Assembly (NCBI GenBank): GCA_016213595.1
Contig: JACRAA010000239.1
Coordinates: 1-12,969 of the forward strand
Reading direction: 5' to 3'
DNA from: Actinomycetota bacterium
GTDB lineage: Bacteria > Actinomycetota > Actinomycetes > Propionibacteriales > Propionibacteriaceae
Length of the DNA: 12,969 bases
This document shows positions 1 to 6,888 of the stretch, piece by piece. The notes beneath the pieces are model-generated. The model did no database searches. It was given only the letters and a program-made list of their open reading frames with translations, and was not told the origin of the DNA. Position 1 is the stretch's first letter, and every line of letters begins with the position of its first letter. The position numbers and the translations under genes were made by a program.

Positions 1-128
1 GCGGACGGGTCCCACAGTGCCGGGTCGATGACGAACGCCACTGTCACGGGTCCGGCGTCCGCGGCACGGGCGAGGGTGGGGAGGTCGGAGCGCCGCAGGT
101 CGCGCCGCAGCCACACGACATCGCCCAT
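1..128 (-). CDS. phr: Deoxyribodipyrimidine photolyase, N-terminal fragment (cut by window edge)
   Basis: Only the first 42 codons are visible; the gene runs off the left edge. The translation begins MGDVVWLRRDLRRSDLPTLA and continues with an alternating hydrophobic strand (VTVAFVIDPALW). This is the classic start of the photolyase/cryptochrome alpha/beta antenna-binding domain: strand, then W-[FL]-R-[RN]-D-L-R, then a first-helix 'N/D-x-P-A/T-L' segment. Family members repair UV cyclobutane pyrimidine dimers with FADH and blue light. The catalytic FAD domain lies outside the window, so class and activity cannot be judged. The ATG at 126-128 has no Shine-Dalgarno sequence, but a TATCAT hexamer ends six bases upstream, which suggests a leaderless transcript. 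It is divergent from the phosphofructokinase gene, with about 105 bp between the starts. A cryptochrome-like non-repair member of the family is the main alternative. Confidence 0.8.
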   Translation of the reverse strand, partial: MGDVVWLRRDLRRSDLPTLARAADAGPVTVAFVIDPALWDPS

Positions 129-134
129 CCGGCG

Positions 135-140
135 ATGATA
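135..140 (-). promoter_or_regulatory. Likely -10 hexamer for a leaderless photolyase transcript
   Basis: On the minus strand TATCAT matches TATAAT at five of six positions and fits the actinobacterial TANNNT rule. Six bases separate it from the ATG at 128, so transcription would start at or next to the A of the start codon. No convincing -35 is seen, which is common for actinobacterial leaderless promoters. The absence of a Shine-Dalgarno sequence before the ATG supports this reading. It is an inference from spacing only. Confidence 0.45.
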
Positions 141-189
141 GGGCTCGTTCACGTCCGCCCCCTGCGTCCTCCGTACGGCCCAGGTCTCC

Positions 190-195
190 TAGGCT
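190..195 (+). promoter_or_regulatory. Possible -10 hexamer for pfp
   Basis: TAGGCT fits TANNNT and lies about 38 bases before the pfp start codon, which would give a leader of roughly 30 bases containing the GGAGG at 223-227. No good -35 sits 16-18 bases upstream, so this is a weak call. It is the best candidate in the short photolyase-pfp divergent region. Confidence 0.25.
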
Positions 196-233
196 GTCCC
201 ACGCGGTCCCTACACACACACCGGAGGTCATCC

Positions 234-1454
234 ATGGTCGCGAAGGTCGCGCTCCTCACTGCGGGCGGCTATGCCCCATGTCTGTCCAGCGCCATCGGCG
301 GTCTCATCGAGCGCTACAGCGAGCTCGCCCCCGAGGTCGAGATCATCGCCTACAAGCACGGCTACCAGGGGCTGCTCAAGGGCGACTCCATCACGGTCAC
401 GCCGGAGGTGCGCAAGAACGCGGCACTGCTCCACAGGTTCGGCGGCTCGCCCATCGGCAACTCACGGGTGAAGCTCACCAACGCGGCCGACCTCGTGAAG
501 CGTGGCCTGGTCAAGCAGGGCGACAACCCGCTCAAGGTGGCCGCCGACCGTCTCGTCGCCGACGGCGTCGACGTCCTGCACACCATCGGTGGCGACGACA
601 CGAACACGACGGCGGCGGACCTCGCCGCCTTCCTCGCGGAGAACGACTACGGCCTCACCGTCGTCGGGCTGCCCAAGACGATCGACAACGACATCATCCC
701 GATCCGTCAGTCCCTCGGGGCCGACACGGCCGCCGAGATGGGCGCGCGGTTCGCGAAGAACATCGTCGCCGAGCACAACTCCGGCTCCCGGATGCTCATC
801 GTTCACGAGGTCATGGGACGTCACTGCGGCTGGCTGACGGCCGCTACCGCGAAGAAGTACCGCGAGTGGCTCACGACACAGGAGTGGCTCCCCGAGATCG
901 GCCTGTCGCAGATCGCATGGGACGTCCACGCCGTGTTCGTCCCCGAGGCCGTCATCGACATCGACGCCGAGGCCGAGCGCCTCCGGACCGTCATGGACGA
1001 GGTCGGGAACGTCACGATCTTCCTGTCCGAGGGGGCGGGCATCGACTCGATCGTCGCCCAGCTCGAGGCCAGCGGCAAGGAGGTCGCCCGCGACGCGTTC
1101 GGCCACGTGAGAATCGACGAGATCAACCCCGGAGCCTGGTTCGCCGAGCAGTTCGCTGAGAAGCTGGGTGCCGAGAAGGTCATGGTGCAGAAGAGCGGCT
1201 ACTACTCGCGCTCCGCTGCCGCCAACCAGTACGACCTCGACCTGATCAAGCAGTGCACCGACCTCGCGGTCGACTGCGCACTGCGCGGCGAGCCCGGCGT
1301 GATCGGGCACGACGAGGAGGACGGCGACACCCTCAAGGCGATCGCCTTCGACCGGATCAAGGGCGGCAAGCCGTTCGACATCACGCAGTCCTGGTTCACC
1401 GAGCTGCTGGCGAGCATCGGCCAGCCGGCCCGGGCGGCCGCTCAGGCCCACTGA
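234..1454 (+). CDS. pfp: Pyrophosphate-dependent 6-phosphofructokinase (PPi-PFK)
   Basis: This 406-residue cytoplasmic enzyme phosphorylates fructose 6-phosphate to fructose 1,6-bisphosphate using pyrophosphate, reversibly, so it can serve glycolysis and gluconeogenesis. The visible motifs are GGYAPC at the N-terminal phosphate loop (11-16), TIGGDDTN (117-124), PKTIDND (147-153, with the catalytic Asp) and MGRHCGW (194-200). The second Asp of GGDD together with the Lys of PKTIDND is the known signature of pyrophosphate use; ATP enzymes have Gly at the two corresponding positions. Length matches the roughly 400-residue Propionibacterium-type enzyme. I chose the ATG at 234 because GGAGG (223-227) lies six bases before it. 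An ATG at 135 would add 33 residues unlike the family and overlap the upstream promoter region. It is monocistronic and convergent with the YihY/BrkB gene. Confidence 0.95.
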   Translation: MVAKVALLTAGGYAPCLSSAIGGLIERYSELAPEVEIIAYKHGYQGLLKGDSITVTPEVRKNAALLHRFGGSPIGNSRVKLTNAADLVKRGLVKQGDNPLKVAADRLVADGVDVLHTIGGDDTNTTAADLAAFLAENDYGLTVVGLPKTIDNDIIPIRQSLGADTAAEMGARFAKNIVAEHNSGSRMLIVHEVMGRHCGWLTAATAKKYREWLTTQEWLPEIGLSQIAWDVHAVFVPEAVIDIDAEAERLRTVMDEVGNVTIFLSEGAGIDSIVAQLEASGKEVARDAFGHVRIDEINPGAWFAEQFAEKLGAEKVMVQKSGYYSRSAAANQYDLDLIKQCTDLAVDCALRGEPGVIGHDEEDGDTLKAIAFDRIKGGKPFDITQSWFTELLASIGQPARAAAQAH

Positions 1455-1469
1455 CGCCCCCCTCGTCGA

Positions 1470-1527
1470 CGAGAGGCCACGACACGCGCGGTCGCTGCGG
1501 CGTGGCGGCGCACGAACTGGCCTCTCG
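1470..1527. terminator. Inverted repeat between convergent genes, probable bidirectional terminator
   Basis: CGAGAGGCCA (1470-1479) and TGGCCTCTCG (1518-1527) form a perfect 10-bp inverted repeat around a 38-base GC-rich loop. It begins 15 bases after the pfp stop and ends 9 bases before the stop of the convergent gene, so either transcript could use it. There is no T-run on either side; actinobacterial terminators often lack one. The loop is longer than in a classical intrinsic terminator, so efficiency is uncertain. Confidence 0.5.
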
Positions 1528-1536
1528 AGCGGGCGG

Positions 1537-2640
1537 CTACCGCCGCCGGCGGCGCCTGTGGGCGACGGCACCTGCCAACCGCCCGAGTACGGCGCCAAGG
1601 CCCATCCCCGCTGCTCCTCCCAGCGCGTACCCGGCCACGATCCCGGCCGTCACGCCGCGCCGGGCGACCTTCTGCGGCACGTACAGGGCACCCTGGAACT
1701 CCGGATGCTCGGCCAACGGCACCATCGTCGGCCTGGCCTCGCGGGGACGTACGGGAGCGGGCTCCTCCACGGAGGTCGTCGCGGTCCAGGCGGCTCCGAG
1801 CATGACGAGGGTCGCGAAGATGTTGAGCGACAGCATGAGAACGATGACAGGCCCGAAGATGGCCGCCGCCTTGTTCTGCAGGAAGATCCCGTTGAGGATG
1901 CCGGCGAAGTACTGCAGCGCGGCCAGCCCGAACGAGCCGAGCAGCGCACCGCGGGCGACCCAGCGCAGCGACACCTTCTCGCTGGGCAGCGCCCAGTACA
2001 GGTAGACGAACAGCGCCCAGCCCGAGAGCAGCGAGATGACGAGAGCGGCGAGTACGGTCATGGCCGCTGCGAACGGGGAGCCGCGCAGCCCGAACCAGCC
2101 CAGGACCAGGGACTGGGCCGCTGTGGCCGAGAGTGACACCGCGATCGTCACGCCCCCGAGGATGATGAGCCCCAGCAGGATGACGAGGTTCTTCCCCAGC
2201 ATGGCCAGCCAGCCGCCGATCCCTGCGGCCCCCCGCGGAGTGATGCCGTCCGGGTGCCACATCGCGTTGATGGCCTGGCGAAGGTTGCCCACCCATCCCG
2301 TACCGGCGTAGGCGGCCGACAGCAGCGCGACGATCCCCACGCCGCGCCAGTTCTTCAGCGTGTCGACCAGGTTCGTCGCGATCTCGTGCGCGCTGCCCGC
2401 ACTCTCGATCCGCTTCTCGATCCCCGTCACGAGCACCTGTGCGAGGTCGGGCCGCAGCACCTCGATCGTGAGGCCGAGGATCGCGAAGGCGAGCATGAGG
2501 ATCGGGATCAGGGCGAGCACGGAGAAGTACGTGATCGCCGCCGAGAACTGGTTCCCGAACCGCGAGTTGAACCTCTCGATCGCCCGCATCAGGTGCGCCA
2601 CCCAGCGCCAGGCCATCACGCGCTTCACCAGGTCGCCCAT
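1537..2640 (-). CDS. YihY/virulence factor BrkB family (YhjD-like) inner membrane protein
   Basis: This is a 367-residue polytopic membrane protein. The N-terminal stretch has the family pattern of an amphipathic segment, then QFSAAITYFSVLALIPILML (31-50). Further hydrophobic segments lie at about 101-118, 148-170, 192-216, 231-250 and 262-286. The motifs GTGWVGNLRQAINAMW (114-129) and the NGIFLQNKAAAIFGPVIVLM region (250-269) are typical of YihY/BrkB/YhjD. The C-terminus is extended by a Pro/Arg-rich linker, a Gly/Ala-rich hydrophobic segment (about 331-357) and a run of six arginines. Family function is unsettled; a role in envelope transport or stability is proposed for some members, and BrkB is not a nuclease despite an old 'RNase BN' label. 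The ATG at 2640 has an AAGG six bases upstream; a longer reading frame adds 27 residues unlike the family. A stand-alone gene. Confidence 0.88.
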   Translation of the reverse strand: MGDLVKRVMAWRWVAHLMRAIERFNSRFGNQFSAAITYFSVLALIPILMLAFAILGLTIEVLRPDLAQVLVTGIEKRIESAGSAHEIATNLVDTLKNWRGVGIVALLSAAYAGTGWVGNLRQAINAMWHPDGITPRGAAGIGGWLAMLGKNLVILLGLIILGGVTIAVSLSATAAQSLVLGWFGLRGSPFAAAMTVLAALVISLLSGWALFVYLYWALPSEKVSLRWVARGALLGSFGLAALQYFAGILNGIFLQNKAAAIFGPVIVLMLSLNIFATLVMLGAAWTATTSVEEPAPVRPREARPTMVPLAEHPEFQGALYVPQKVARRGVTAGIVAGYALGGAAGMGLGAVLGRLAGAVAHRRRRRR

Positions 2641-2712
2641 GTCCGTCCTTCCGCAGCTCCAGCCCAGCCCACCTTGCCACAGACAAGGAACCGGCTGGTA
2701 CGGCTCGGCCAG

Positions 2713-2745
2713 GAGGCGCACAGGCCGTCGGTACGGCCGCGCCTC
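2713..2745 (-). terminator. Strong hairpin downstream of gcvP, probable terminator
   Basis: On the minus strand GAGGCGC is followed directly by GGCCGT, a four-base loop (ACCG), ACGGCC, a three-base bulge (TGT) and GCGCCTC. This gives a 13-bp stem with one bulge, starting about 15 bases past the gcvP stop. No T-run follows. It is the most stable hairpin I found in the window and sits where the long minus-strand cluster must end before the YihY/BrkB gene. Confidence 0.7.
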
Positions 2746-2760
2746 ACGGGATCAGGAGCC

Positions 2761-5613
2761 TCAGGACTCGTACGCCTCCGGAGGGGGACACTCGCACATG
2801 AGGTTGCGGTCGCCGTACACGCCGTCGATGCGCCCGACGGCCGGCCAGTACTTGTCCTTGACCGGACGCGCAGCGAGCGGGCCGTGCGGCGTGCCGCCGG
2901 GGAAGGCCGCGAGCTGCCGTGAGTAGGGGTGGTCCCACTCGTCGGCGACGACGCGGGCCAGCGGGTGCGGAGCGTTGTGGAGTGGGTTGTCGTCGATCGG
3001 CCACTCCCCCGCCAGCACGCGCTCCGCCTCGCCGGCGATGGCGATCATGGCGTCACAGAACCGGTCGAGCTCCTCCTTCGACTCCGACTCCGTGGGCTCG
3101 ACCATGAGCGTGCCAGCGACGGGGAAGCTCATCGTCGGCGCGTGGAAGCCGTAGTCGACCAGCCGCTTCGCCACGTCGTCGACCGTGACACCGGTGCGCT
3201 TCGTCAGCGCGCGCAGGTCGAGGATGCACTCGTGCGCGACGAGGCCGGACTCCCCCGCGTACAGCACGGGGTAGGTGTCGGAGAGCCTCTTCGCCACGTA
3301 GTTGGCGGCGATGAGCGCGGCCTCGGTCGCCGCCCTGAGGCCAGCGGGCCCCATGAGAGCGATGTAGGCGTACGTGATCGGCAGGACCCCGGCGGAGCCC
3401 TGAGGTGCCGAGGCCACGGCATGCGTCGTGCCCTCCCCGAGCGGGTCCCCCGGGAGGAACTGCGCGAGGTGCTCCCGGACGGCGACCGGGCCGACCCCGG
3501 GACCGCCACCGCCATGCGGGATGGCGAACGTCTTGTGCAGGTTCAGGTGGCTGACGTCGGCGCCGAAGGCGCCCGGACGGGCGAGGCCGACGAGAGCGTT
3601 GAGGTTGGCGCCGTCCACGTACACCTGCCCACCCGCCGCGTGGACGGACTCGCAGATCGAGGTGATGGTGTCCTCGAAGACGCCGTGCGTGGACGGGTAG
3701 GTGACCATGATCGCCGCCAGCTTGTCGGCATTCGCCTCGATCTTGGCGTGGAGGTCCGCGAGGTCGACGGAACCGTCCGGGGCAGCCTTGACGACCACGA
3801 CCGACAGGCCGGCGAGGGCAGCGGAGGCCGCGTTCGTCCCGTGTGCGGAGGACGGGATCAGGCAGACAGTACGGTGCGACTCGCCCCGGGACTCGTGGTA
3901 GCGCTTGATGGCGAGCAGCCCGGAGAACTCCCCCTGGCTGCCGGCGTTCGGCTGGAGCGAGATCTTGTCGTAGCCCGTGATCGCGCACAGCCACGACTCG
4001 AGCTCGGTGATGAGCTCGGCGTAGCCCTGGCTGTCGCTCGCGGGCGCGAACGGGTGCAGCGCGGCGAAGCCCGGGTACGAGATCGGCTCCAACGCTGCGG
4101 CAGGGTTGAGCTTCATGGTGCAGGAGCCGAGCGGGATCATCCCGCGGTCGAGCGCGAAGTCACGGTCCGCCATGGCCCGCAGGTACCGCATCATCTCCGT
4201 CTCTGAACGGTACGAGGAGAACACGGGGTGCGTGAGGTAGTCGTCGGGACGGTCGTGCCCGCCGAGCGCGACCGTGTCCGGGACATCGGCGAGCGGAGCG
4301 CCCAGCACAGCGGCGAGCGCGCCCAGCTCGGCCTCAGTGACGCCCTCACCCACCGACACGGCCACCGCGTCGTCGTCGAGACCGCGCAGGAGGATCCCCG
4401 CGTCGTGGGCCGCGGCGACGAGCTCCGCTGCCCGGCCGGGTGCCTCGATGACGACCGTGTCGAAGTACGTGTCATGGCGCACGTCGAGCCCGGCCGCGAC
4501 GGCGGTGGCCGCGATCCGCTGTGCGCCGGCATGGACCTCGGACGCGATGCGGCGCAGGCCGGCGGGCCCGTGGTACACCGCATACAGCGCGGCCGTCACG
4601 GCGAGCAGCACCTGCGAGGTGCAGATGTTCGAGGTCGCCTTCTCGCGACGGATGTGCTGCTCGCGCGTCTGGAGCGCGAGCCGGTACGCCGGGACGCCGT
4701 CCGCGTCGACGGAGACGCCGACGAGCCGGCCGGGCAGCTGCCGTTCCAGGCCCTCGCGCACGCTGATGTTGCCGGCGTGGGGACCGCCGAAGAACAGCGG
4801 CACGCCGAAGCGCTGGGTGCTGCCGACGGCGACGTCCGCCCCCCAGGACGCGGGTGAGGCGAGCAGCGTGAGCGACAGCAGGTCGCAGGCGGCCACGACG
4901 AGGGCGCCCGCCTCGTGAGCGGTCTCCGCGATCCGCCGCAGGTCACCCTCAGCGCGGACGAGCCCGTCGCTGGTCGGCTGCTGGACGACGACGCAGAACA
5001 CGTCGTCGAGCGCGTCGTCGAGCGCGGGCGCGCCGATGACGACCTCGAGCCCCAGGGCCTCAGCGCGGGTGCGGAGCACGGCGAGGCTCTGGGGGTACAG
5101 ACCGGGGTCGACCAGGCAGCGTGTCCCCTTCTTGGCCGCCCGCTTGGCGAGGGCCACCGCCTCGGCCACGGCCGTGCCTTCGTCGAGCAGGGATGCGCCC
5201 GACGTGGCGAGGCCGGTGAGGTCGCTGCACATGGTCTGGAACGTGAGCAGGGCCTCGAGACGGCCCTGGCTGATCTCCGGCTGGTAGGGGGTGTACGCGG
5301 TGTACCAGGCCGGGTTCTCGAGGACCCCTCGCCGGATCACCGGGGGCGTCACGGTCTGGCTGTAGCCCAAGCCGTACATCGGCACCGTCACGACGTTGCG
5401 CTCCGACAGCGACCGCAGCCGCGCCTGGACCTCCGACTCCGTACGGGCCTGAGGGACGCCGGGCATGGAGCTCGACCGGATACCGGCGGGGATCGCCGCC
5501 TCGACAAGCTCAGCCGCGGAGGCGACGCCGATCGTGGCGAGCATCCGGTCCTGGTCCGTGGACGATGGTCCGATGTGACGCTCGGCGAATGCCGAGCCGA
5601 AGCGTGGGTTCAT
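2761..5613 (-). CDS. gcvP: Glycine dehydrogenase (decarboxylating), P-protein of the glycine cleavage system
   Basis: This is a full-length single-chain P-protein of 950 residues, the usual size. It is a PLP enzyme that decarboxylates glycine and loads the aminomethyl group onto lipoyl-GcvH. The N-terminal half has the family start FAERHIGPS and YGLGYSQTVTP...ENPAWYTAYTPYQPEISQGRLE. The junction carries GMIPLGSCTMKLNP. The C-terminal catalytic half carries LQPNAGSQGEFSGL, SSAHGTNAASA, VDGANLNALVG and LNLHKTFAIPHGGGGPG, with the PLP-binding Lys at about residue 694. The start at 5613 gives MNPRFGSAF and has AAAGG six bases upstream. A longer frame to 5844 would add 77 low-complexity residues and overlap the regulator upstream. 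The gene sits 44 bases after the ResR-like gene and is probably cotranscribed. gcvT is not in the window; gcvH is, four genes upstream. Confidence 0.97.
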   Translation of the reverse strand: MNPRFGSAFAERHIGPSSTDQDRMLATIGVASAAELVEAAIPAGIRSSSMPGVPQARTESEVQARLRSLSERNVVTVPMYGLGYSQTVTPPVIRRGVLENPAWYTAYTPYQPEISQGRLEALLTFQTMCSDLTGLATSGASLLDEGTAVAEAVALAKRAAKKGTRCLVDPGLYPQSLAVLRTRAEALGLEVVIGAPALDDALDDVFCVVVQQPTSDGLVRAEGDLRRIAETAHEAGALVVAACDLLSLTLLASPASWGADVAVGSTQRFGVPLFFGGPHAGNISVREGLERQLPGRLVGVSVDADGVPAYRLALQTREQHIRREKATSNICTSQVLLAVTAALYAVYHGPAGLRRIASEVHAGAQRIAATAVAAGLDVRHDTYFDTVVIEAPGRAAELVAAAHDAGILLRGLDDDAVAVSVGEGVTEAELGALAAVLGAPLADVPDTVALGGHDRPDDYLTHPVFSSYRSETEMMRYLRAMADRDFALDRGMIPLGSCTMKLNPAAALEPISYPGFAALHPFAPASDSQGYAELITELESWLCAITGYDKISLQPNAGSQGEFSGLLAIKRYHESRGESHRTVCLIPSSAHGTNAASAALAGLSVVVVKAAPDGSVDLADLHAKIEANADKLAAIMVTYPSTHGVFEDTITSICESVHAAGGQVYVDGANLNALVGLARPGAFGADVSHLNLHKTFAIPHGGGGPGVGPVAVREHLAQFLPGDPLGEGTTHAVASAPQGSAGVLPITYAYIALMGPAGLRAATEAALIAANYVAKRLSDTYPVLYAGESGLVAHECILDLRALTKRTGVTVDDVAKRLVDYGFHAPTMSFPVAGTLMVEPTESESKEELDRFCDAMIAIAGEAERVLAGEWPIDDNPLHNAPHPLARVVADEWDHPYSRQLAAFPGGTPHGPLAARPVKDKYWPAVGRIDGVYGDRNLMCECPPPEAYES

Positions 5614-5615
5614 GC

Positions 5616-5638
5616 GGCGCCTTTCTGTGCCAGGCGCC
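5616..5638 (-). promoter_or_regulatory. Hairpin over the gcvP ribosome binding site
   Basis: On the minus strand GGCGCC (5638-5633), an 11-base loop TGGCACAGAAA and GGCGCC (5621-5616) can pair, with an extra T-G pair outside. The right arm covers the end of the AAAGG Shine-Dalgarno sequence and lies two bases from the gcvP ATG. Folding would hide part of the ribosome binding site. No ligand-binding domain is visible. Confidence 0.4.
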
Positions 5639-5657
5639 AACCTAACGAACCCCGACG

Positions 5658-6209
5658 TCAGCCTGCGAACCGGGCCGCCCGTCGAGCCGCAAGCTCGTCG
5701 ATGGCGCGCGTCGTCTCGTCGGCCCGCTCGGACGGCAGCTCGAGCAGCGTGCCCTCGATCGAGCGCCACACTCCCCCGAGCGCGATGCCGAACATGCCCT
5801 GGCCCCCCTTGAGGAGGTCGACGAGCTGGTCGTCGGAGGTGCACTCGTACACGGACACGCCGTCGCTGAGCAGGGTGACCTCGGTCAGGTCCTCGACGCC
5901 GCGGGCGCGGAGGTGGTCGACGGCGATCCGGATCTGCTGCAGCGAGATGCCCGCGTCGATGAGGCGCTTGATGACCTTCAGCAGGAGGAGGTCGCGGAAG
6001 CTGTAGAGACGCTGCGTGCCGGAGCCGGTCGCATCGCGCACCTCGGGCACCACGAGACCGGTGCGCGCCCAGTAGTCGAGCTGCCGGTAGGTGATGCCTG
6101 CCGCGTTGCAGGCCACGGGACCACGGAAACCCTTGTCCTGGGGCAGTGGGGAGAAGTCGCCCTCGAACAGGCTGTCCTGGCTGCGAGGCTTGCTGCCTTC
6201 GTCGTCCAC
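5658..6209 (-). CDS. MerR-family transcriptional regulator, ResR (Rv1830)-like
   Basis: This 183-residue DNA-binding protein has one MerR-type winged helix-turn-helix: ITYRQLDYWARTGLV (39-53), then the wing with TQRLYSFRDLLLLKVIKRL (65-83) and GISLQQIRIAVDHLR (87-101). The MerR effector-binding cysteines are absent; the C-terminal part is a short helical region. By order and sequence it corresponds to M. tuberculosis Rv1830, the growth and division regulator named ResR and linked to antibiotic resilience. Its targets here are unknown. I chose the GTG at 6209 because GAGGGAG lies five bases before it; a GTG at 6233 would add eight residues with a poorer site. A TTGACG-17-TACCGT promoter lies upstream. 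The gene is followed after 44 bases by gcvP, so it may control or share expression with glycine cleavage. Confidence 0.85.
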   Translation of the reverse strand: MDDEGSKPRSQDSLFEGDFSPLPQDKGFRGPVACNAAGITYRQLDYWARTGLVVPEVRDATGSGTQRLYSFRDLLLLKVIKRLIDAGISLQQIRIAVDHLRARGVEDLTEVTLLSDGVSVYECTSDDQLVDLLKGGQGMFGIALGGVWRSIEGTLLELPSERADETTRAIDELAARRAARFAG

Positions 6210-6262
6210 GGTGTCTCCCTCGTCGTGTCCCACCGCGGTAGTTCCATCAGTGGGATTCCCGA

Positions 6263-6291
6263 ACGGTAGATCTGGTGTCGGGTGACGTCAA
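6263..6291 (-). promoter_or_regulatory. Sigma-70-type promoter for the ResR-like gene (and gcvP)
   Basis: The minus strand reads TTGACG (-35, 6291-6286), exactly 17 bases, then TACCGT (-10, 6268-6263). Five of six bases match the -35 consensus TTGACA and the -10 fits TANNNT. The start would fall near 6256, giving a leader of about 47 bases before the GTG at 6209. This is the clearest promoter in the window and splits the minus-strand cluster after the nuclease gene. Confidence 0.65.
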
Positions 6292-6333
6292 CGACCCTGG
6301 GACCGAAGTTGAGGGTACGAGGCCAGCGCGCCC

Positions 6334-6362
6334 CGTCGCGACCGTGTCGGCCGGCGGCGACG
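6334..6362 (-). terminator. Possible terminator after the bifunctional nuclease gene
   Basis: Twelve bases past the nuclease stop codon, on the minus strand, CGTCGC pairs with GCGACG. After one mismatch a further four pairs (one G-T) close a seven-base loop. No T-run follows. Together with the good promoter just downstream, it suggests a transcript boundary between the nuclease and the ResR-like gene. Confidence 0.4.
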
Positions 6363-6374
6363 ATCTGGCTCTGA

Positions 6375-6848
6375 CTAGGAGTCTTGGGGGGCGTCGAAGT
6401 CCTCGGGGCTCACGTTGTCGAGGAACTCCCGGAACTTCTCGACCTCTTCCTCACGGGGTGCCGGAATCTCAACCCCTACTTCAGCCAGGACCTCGTCCGA
6501 CGCGTAGATCGGCGAACCGACACGCAGCGCGAGAGCCACCGCGTCGGAGGGCCGGGCACTGATCTGCTCCCCGTCGATCTCGAGCACGGCGTAGAACGTG
6601 CCGTCCTCGACGTCGGTGATCCGTACCGCCGTGAGCGTGTGTCCCAGTGCCTCGAGGACGTCCGCCATGAGGTCATGCGTCAACGGCCGCGGCGGGGTGG
6701 CGCCTTCGAGGACGCTGGCGATGGCCGAGGCCTCCGCCGCCCCGATCCAGATGGGCAGACCACGCGACCCCTCGACCTCCCGTAGCAGGAGCATCGGGAC
6801 TCCGGCTGGCATGTCGATCCGGACACCGTGCACCACTACTTCACGCAT
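6375..6848 (-). CDS. Bifunctional nuclease family protein (BFN, DUF151)
   Basis: This 157-residue protein matches the DUF151/bifunctional nuclease domain over nearly its whole length. Visible blocks are a beta-rich N-terminus (MREVVVHGVRI), LPIWIGAAEASAIASVLEG (31-49), RPLTHDLMADVLEALG (54-69) and ISARPSDAVALALRVGSPIYAS (95-116). The last is the most characteristic block of the family. The C-terminus is acidic (EEEVEKFREFLDN...). Some family members have been reported to have RNase and DNase activity, but many are uncharacterised and no catalytic set is certain. It is the counterpart of M. tuberculosis Rv1829 and stays between the two MerR genes as it does there. The ATG at 6848 has only a weak GGTGA upstream; a TACGCT hexamer seven bases before it could make a leaderless transcript. 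It follows the FtsR-like gene by 39 bases. Confidence 0.88.
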   Translation of the reverse strand: MREVVVHGVRIDMPAGVPMLLLREVEGSRGLPIWIGAAEASAIASVLEGATPPRPLTHDLMADVLEALGHTLTAVRITDVEDGTFYAVLEIDGEQISARPSDAVALALRVGSPIYASDEVLAEVGVEIPAPREEEVEKFREFLDNVSPEDFDAPQDS

Positions 6849-6851
6849 GTC

Positions 6852-6888
6852 ACCCAGCGTAGCCGCGCGTTGTCGGCCAGCGCTGGGT
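6852..6888. repeat. 8-bp inverted repeat between the FtsR-like and nuclease genes
   Basis: ACCCAGCG (6852-6859) and CGCTGGGT (6881-6888) are perfect inverted copies 21 bases apart. One arm touches the FtsR-like stop codon; the other lies three bases from the nuclease ATG and overlaps the TACGCT candidate -10 (6861-6856). It could be an operator or an RNA hairpin in the nuclease leader. Confidence 0.4.

Noticed and set aside
462..1598. A 378-codon minus-strand frame opposite pfp
   Set aside because: Low-complexity composition, no family resemblance, and it covers the intergenic repeat and the opposite strand of a clear enzyme gene.
2641..2712. Promoter for the YihY/BrkB gene
   Set aside because: The region must contain one, but I could not pick a -35/-10 pair better than chance. 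A small CCTTG/CAAGG hairpin is present, with no clear role.
2929..4206. A 425-codon open frame on the plus strand opposite gcvP, and similar long antisense frames at 8147-9418 and 10905-12323
   Set aside because: They are Arg/Asp/Val/Gly-rich translations with no recognisable domain, lying opposite well-conserved genes. High GC keeps such frames open by chance.
5614..5657. Glycine riboswitch before gcvP
   Set aside because: Only 44 bases are available and none of the paired glycine aptamer structure is visible. A riboswitch upstream of the ResR-like gene (6210-6374) was also looked for, with no convincing aptamer.
5614..5844. N-terminal extension of gcvP by 77 residues
   Set aside because: It overlaps the ResR-like gene, is Arg/Ala/Gly low-complexity, and lacks a ribosome binding site, while MNPRFG at 5613 has one and matches the family start.
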